24,232 nucleotides of DNA from Phoronis australis (lineage: Eukaryota; Phoronida; Phoronidae): positions 1 through 24,232 of the forward strand of contig NMRA01000412.1 of assembly GCA_002633005.1 (NCBI GenBank). The letters are read 5' to 3'. The translations under genes were made by a program, and so were the position numbers. Shown in pieces: positions 21,061 to 24,232 of this stretch. The stretch's first letter is position 1. The number at the start of each line of letters is the position of its first letter. Under the pieces are notes generated by a model. The model was not told where the DNA came from and ran no database searches. It was given only the letters and a program-made list of their open reading frames with translations.

Positions 21061-21125
21061 TGGAACCCACACTTGGTTTGATTCGAACCAGCGCTTTGAG
21101 CGAGTGCTCTTATTCTGAGAAATCG
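21060..21125 (-). mobile_element. tRNA-related SINE fragment (B-box region)
   Basis: On the minus strand AAGAGCACTCGCTCAAAGCG is followed by CTGGTTCGAATCAAACC. GGTTCGAATCA (21089-21079) fits the Pol III B-box, and AGAGCACTCGCTC is the familiar D-arm to anticodon-arm wording of tRNA-derived SINEs. There is no complete acceptor stem, so it is not called a functional tRNA. Confidence 0.45.
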
Positions 21126-21189
21126 CGGATGGAACTGAAGGCATTCTTTCGTAAACATGTAACCTTTTGAATTCAAGCATACATGTAAC

Positions 21190-21710
21190 TGTGAACGCCT
21201 TTACAAGATATTACAATATTATTCCATTTTGGTGAAAATATGTTTTGTCACATCACAGCAATTGGCATGAACAATGGCATTTCTTTAATCAACATTACAT
21301 TTTCATTCTCGCGAACGCAAAAGTTAGAATTCATTCTAAAGTTCAACATGATTTTGGGTAAAAACGCAGGATTAAGTTTACAGTCTGTTCATCAGCAGAT
21401 TTTTCTTAAAAGTCACAAAACACTTTCTAAAATCCGGTTCATGTAAATTTCTTAATTTGGATAGGCGCTCTATAGTCAAACATTAAAATTATGACGATTT
21501 GCAAAGCAGTCGGGTGGTTAATGTCAACACGTAAAATGGATTTGGTCTTTTGGGGAACTTACGACTGGTTTAAACATAACAATTTATGCTACAAACTGGT
21601 TGCACAAAATAGTAAGAGAGTAATAAAGATTACGGAAAGAAGCATGTTCTCGCGCAAACGCTGTGGACCATAAACAAGTAACATTCATGACTGGTAGTTT
21701 GATATTTTAG
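21190..21710. other. Intronic stretch with no supported feature
   Basis: The plus frames at 21240-21446 and 21491-21673 carry no recognised domain. No repeat recognised. Confidence 0.4.
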
Positions 21711-21716
21711 TTAGAA

Positions 21717-21775
21717 CCGTGGTGGCGGAGTTGAAGAGCTCTGACCAATAGGTCGTGAGTTCGAGTCCGTGCGAC
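21717..21775 (+). mobile_element. tRNA-related SINE head or degenerate tRNA
   Basis: TGGCGGAGTTG (21723-21733) fits the Pol III A-box and AGTTCGAGTCC (21758-21768) the B-box, about 25 bases apart. At about 59 nt it is too short for a full tRNA and I cannot close an acceptor stem. It reads like the 5' head of a Ser/Leu-tRNA-derived SINE. Confidence 0.5.
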
Positions 21776-21969
21776 TTGCAAATTTCTCTTTTTACACATA
21801 TTCTCCAATTTTTTTCGTCAATAATACTTCAGAAATCAAGGAAAATGCTTGTTTTTAGAGGCAAAAAAAATTCTCCTGGGAAGGAGGAGGGGCGGGGGAT
21901 ACTTTCGATGTTCTTGATGGTTACCGTGAAGGAAAATGCACATTTAACGAATTCAAATGCACAAGCATG

Positions 21970-22107
21970 GGCGGCGCAGCACTGAAAAAAGTGGGGGCTA
22001 TAGCCCCCCCCCCAGTCCCCCTTTGATGCACCTCCCATAGACCATGGGCGCCGGAGCACTGAAAAAAGTGGGGGCTATAGTCCCTCAGCCCCCTATGGTG
22101 TGCCGCC
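21970..22107 (-). mobile_element. GC-rich palindromic repeat, tandem dimer (copy 2, inverted)
   Basis: Read on the minus strand, two units follow each other: GGCGGCACACCATAGGGGGC...ACTTTTTTCAGTGCT, then a CATGGTCTAT joint, then a second unit ending ACTTTTTTCAGTGCTGCGCCGCC. The order and joint match the dimer at 8192-8313. It starts only 18 bp inside intron 1, directly after the exon 1 donor. The second unit has a G-run of ten bases. Its stops close the exon 1 frame at 22093. Confidence 0.72.
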
Positions 22108-22125
22108 AATGACAAGTACACTTAC

Positions 22126-22635
22126 CATGGCACCACGAGAAGACGATGGGTCTTCGAATAAAAGCCAGGCTTTTCTTTGAACTTCTTTCCATTTCGATGG
22201 TTGCTCCGACTCATCCACAGTTTCTGATGGTCTTCTTAAAGCCCTTTCCATTTTAGTAAGTATAGATTTTCTCTCTTTAAAGGAATGATACGCGTCCCAA
22301 CAGCACATTTCAATTTTACTTTCATTGATTCCCCAGAATTTCAACTCACTTTGAAAAATTTGTCCGCATACACCTATTGGTGCATGGAGCTCGCCCAGGC
22401 GATAATAATTTAACACTGCTTTAAATACATCTGCATCACGATCGAGGAAATATTCTCCAACGTCTGGCCGATAAAACTCTTTGATGGCATCGTGCTGTGC
22501 CAATTTCGTGTCGGGGTGTCTCTGAAGTGTGTACAAGGTCGTTTCAAATTTGGTTCCTCCAACGTTAAACACCAAGATTGCGTCTTTATCAACAATTCTG
22601 CTAGGTTGCAGAACACCGTCTTCGCACCTTGACAT
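22126..22635 (-). CDS. Kv potassium channel, coding exon 1 (T1 tetramerisation domain)
   Basis: This exon encodes residues 1-170 of a Shaw/Kv3-like voltage-gated K+ channel subunit. In this family the cytoplasmic T1 domain directs assembly of four like subunits. T1 runs from about residue 18 to 118: NVGGTKFET at 24-32, the FLDRD block at 63-67, LNYYRLGELH at 75-84 and FWGINE at 100-105. The zinc site of non-Shaker Kv channels is intact as H-x5-C-x20-CC (H84, C90, C111, C112). The exon ends at LFEDPSSSRGAM, the usual lead into S1. The frame stays open upstream to an ATG at 22803. I chose the ATG at 22635 because it has A at -3 and lies about 20 residues before T1, as is usual; the upstream stretch includes TACATGTA repeat sequence. 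The donor reads ATG|GTAAGT, phase 0. The frame is intact. A start at 22803 or a further 5' exon cannot be excluded. Confidence 0.9.
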
Positions 22636-23050
22636 GATGGATGCTAATGCGCACCTTTTAGGTGTCGTACATGTACATGTATGTAATCCCGGGAGACGGC
22701 GCTCAGCGCGCTGGTTATTGATTAAGTTAAACATTTCCCAGTAGCGGATCTGGGATATCATGAAGGTGATAACTTCTCCGCTGACCCCAAAAAACACATA
22801 CACTGTGCACGCCCACGATAAGCTGCAACATAATAATGAAATTTATTCTGCCCCTCTAAGTCTGTCACTGTTTCAAGTTCCACGATGTCGGATACGTCGG
22901 AGGACTCGTGGTATGGCTAAACGAGATTTAAAAAAGTGAGACAAATTGAAGAAGTGTTTTTCTGGTCAAATCATAACAAATCTGCCCACTGTGATAGATT
23001 TACTTTGCACAGTTGCGAATCTCTCAAGTCTCAGAACCGAGTTTCCTGTT
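22636..23050 (-). other. 5' flank or 5' UTR of the Kv gene
   Basis: Sequence upstream of the chosen start. The same frame stays open to 22803, and TACATGTACATGTATG lies at 22669-22684. No TATA box or initiator can be placed with confidence on the minus strand. Confidence 0.45.
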
Positions 23051-23055
23051 AGAGG

Positions 23056-23474
23056 TTTTCCGTAGATAACCCCACCGATGAAACGCCCATGGGCGTTTAT
23101 TCGGAGAATTATGCCGAATAAATGCCCATGGGCGTTTAGTTGGTGTCAAGTGCCTAGATAGCGAGGCTTTTATTCGGAAAATTTCCTCTTAAAAGCCCAC
23201 TAAGCGTCAATGTTTAGTCACAAGTTCAGTTTTGTAGAGCATTTATCAGTTATAAAAGTAAACAAATTGCTGGCGAGCTAAACATTTATTAACATAAAAT
23301 TTAAAAACTCATTTTTAAGTAGAAAATGTCAAAGTCTCAAAGTCGGGAAACCTACGAACTTTCGTTTACAGGCCCTCTTTTCCTAATAAACGCCGTAGCG
23401 TTTATTTGGTGTTTCTAAAACGTCTGACATTTTTCATTTTCCGAATGCACGCCCATGGGCTTATCTACGGAAAA
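23056..23474. mobile_element. MITE-like element with perfect 14-bp TIRs (419 bp)
   Basis: TTTTCCGTAGATAA at 23056-23069 and TTATCTACGGAAAA at 23461-23474 are perfect inverted ends. Just inside both lies a GCCCATGGGC block. At 23084-23134 two 21-bp arms centred on CGCCCATGGGCG pair with one mismatch around a 9-base loop. A GTTTATTTGGTGTTT-like phrase recurs inside. The element is AT-rich with no transposase frame. No target duplication is obvious. It is probably non-autonomous; the superfamily cannot be told. Confidence 0.72.
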
Positions 23475-24232
23475 TCCCGGTATATAAGCATTTTGTGAAA
23501 ATGACTATTTAAATGATCTGATTCAATTTACGTAGGAACGTTTTAACAGTAAATGTTTATGAAGGCTAGGGAGTTTATTTTTTGTTATTTCTCTTAAATT
23601 TTACCTCCATAGATTGGTCATGTAACATGGAACGAAGTAACGTTCTACAATTGATTAGAAAACAATCAAATATTCCGACTGCTATCGAGAAACGCCTCAG
23701 TATACTTCGCCATCTATTGAGAAATGGCTTGGTGACCAACAATTCGATCACTACACTACACTGTTTTTGGCTTATTCCCGTGCCACATGTATACGACTAA
23801 CGTTAAACCAAGACATGTACGCTTATGCCCTACACATTTTCTAATAATATTCACCTATTTCACGAAAGCGCCATCTTCCCGTGCCATCTTTAAATACTGA
23901 TCGAAAACGAGGCACACTGATAAAACCTCGTGAGTGATCATCAGCTGGCCATGGTGTACTGTGCAGTGCCTGAACGTACCAATTCCAGTAATATCTCGTC
24001 GGTATCCTTCCCAGGGATATACTTAGCCACTCGCCCAGTCGCCAATGCGAGTAAAAATGGTGCTGGGCGAGTAGAAGTTGACTCTTGCCGGTCGCCCGGT
24101 GGCGAGCGAATTTCAGAGCGCAAAAGCACTATATATCGTTTCCCAGATGAATATGAATAATTTTCCTCCTCCTTGTGCTGTTTCTATCATGAATTTAAGG
24201 TCCAGTTTGGTCATCGTGTCGATGCTCCGGCA
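23475..24232. other. Non-coding flank with one hairpin
   Basis: TATATAAG follows at 23481 without a gene after it. Near the right end ACTCGCCCAG (24029-24038) pairs with CTGGGCGAGT (24063-24072) in a perfect 10-bp stem, amid several more GGCGAG/CTCGCC words. Frames are open on both strands at 23930-24160, but this follows from the repeat-like GC-rich wording, and I recognise no domain. Confidence 0.4.

Larger units (their letters stand above)
5488..22125 (-). other. Intron 1 of the Kv gene (16.6 kb, repeat-rich)
   Basis: A phase 0 intron (GTAAGT to TTTCAG) splits the T1 exon from the transmembrane exons. No exon-like Kv sequence, such as a second S1 or an alternative pore, is seen inside. 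The intron carries most of the repeats listed separately. Its size depends on a draft assembly: a near-identical duplication of about 900 bp meets at a single N, so the true allele may be about 0.9 kb shorter. Confidence 0.8.

Noticed and set aside
23930-24160. Open frames on both strands of a GC-richer stretch
   Set aside because: Composition is explained by repeated GGCGAG/CTCGCC words; no domain recognised on either strand.

Overview
The window looks like an AT-rich draft assembly from a marine invertebrate animal. Reasons: one intron-containing gene for an animal-type voltage-gated potassium (Kv) channel, intergenic and intronic DNA full of small repeats and foldback elements, a single N at an assembly join, and very frequent TACATGTA words. 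I cannot name the species. A lancelet-like or other deuterostome, a mollusc or a cnidarian are all possible.

Only one gene can be supported. It lies on the minus strand and has three coding exons: 22635-22126 (T1 tetramerisation domain), 5487-5235 (S1 and S1-S2 loop) and 4896-4031 (S2 to S6, pore and C-tail). All four internal splice sites read GT or AG, and the phases agree (phase 0, then phase 1). The joined product is about 542 residues and is Shaw/Kv3-like in T1, S1, pore and exon layout. It departs from the family in two places. The S4 voltage sensor has lost most of its arginines and carries a proline in the middle. The S6 PVP hinge reads TVP. These make it a candidate modified, voltage-insensitive or modulatory subunit.

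Layout. 1-4030: downstream flank, with a probable LTR-retrotransposon remnant (serine tRNA primer-binding site at 1747), a cluster of heat-shock-element-like motifs (3076-3246) and no supported gene. 4031-5487: exons 3 and 2 with a 338-bp intron. 5488-22125: a 16.6-kb first intron. It holds microsatellites, a 31-bp minisatellite, a 207-bp tandem duplication, two hAT-like MITE candidates, two inverted copies of a roughly 300-bp dispersed repeat, a roughly 900-bp near-identical duplication meeting exactly at the single N (probably unmerged haplotypes), tRNA-related SINE traces and two copies of a GC-rich dimeric repeat. One of those dimers ends 18 bp from the exon 1 splice donor. 22126-22635: exon 1. 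22636-24232: upstream flank, with a 419-bp terminal-inverted-repeat element built from CCCATGGG palindromes.

No rRNA, intact tRNA, CRISPR array or complete transposase was found. Nearly all other short open frames look like chance frames or repeat content.
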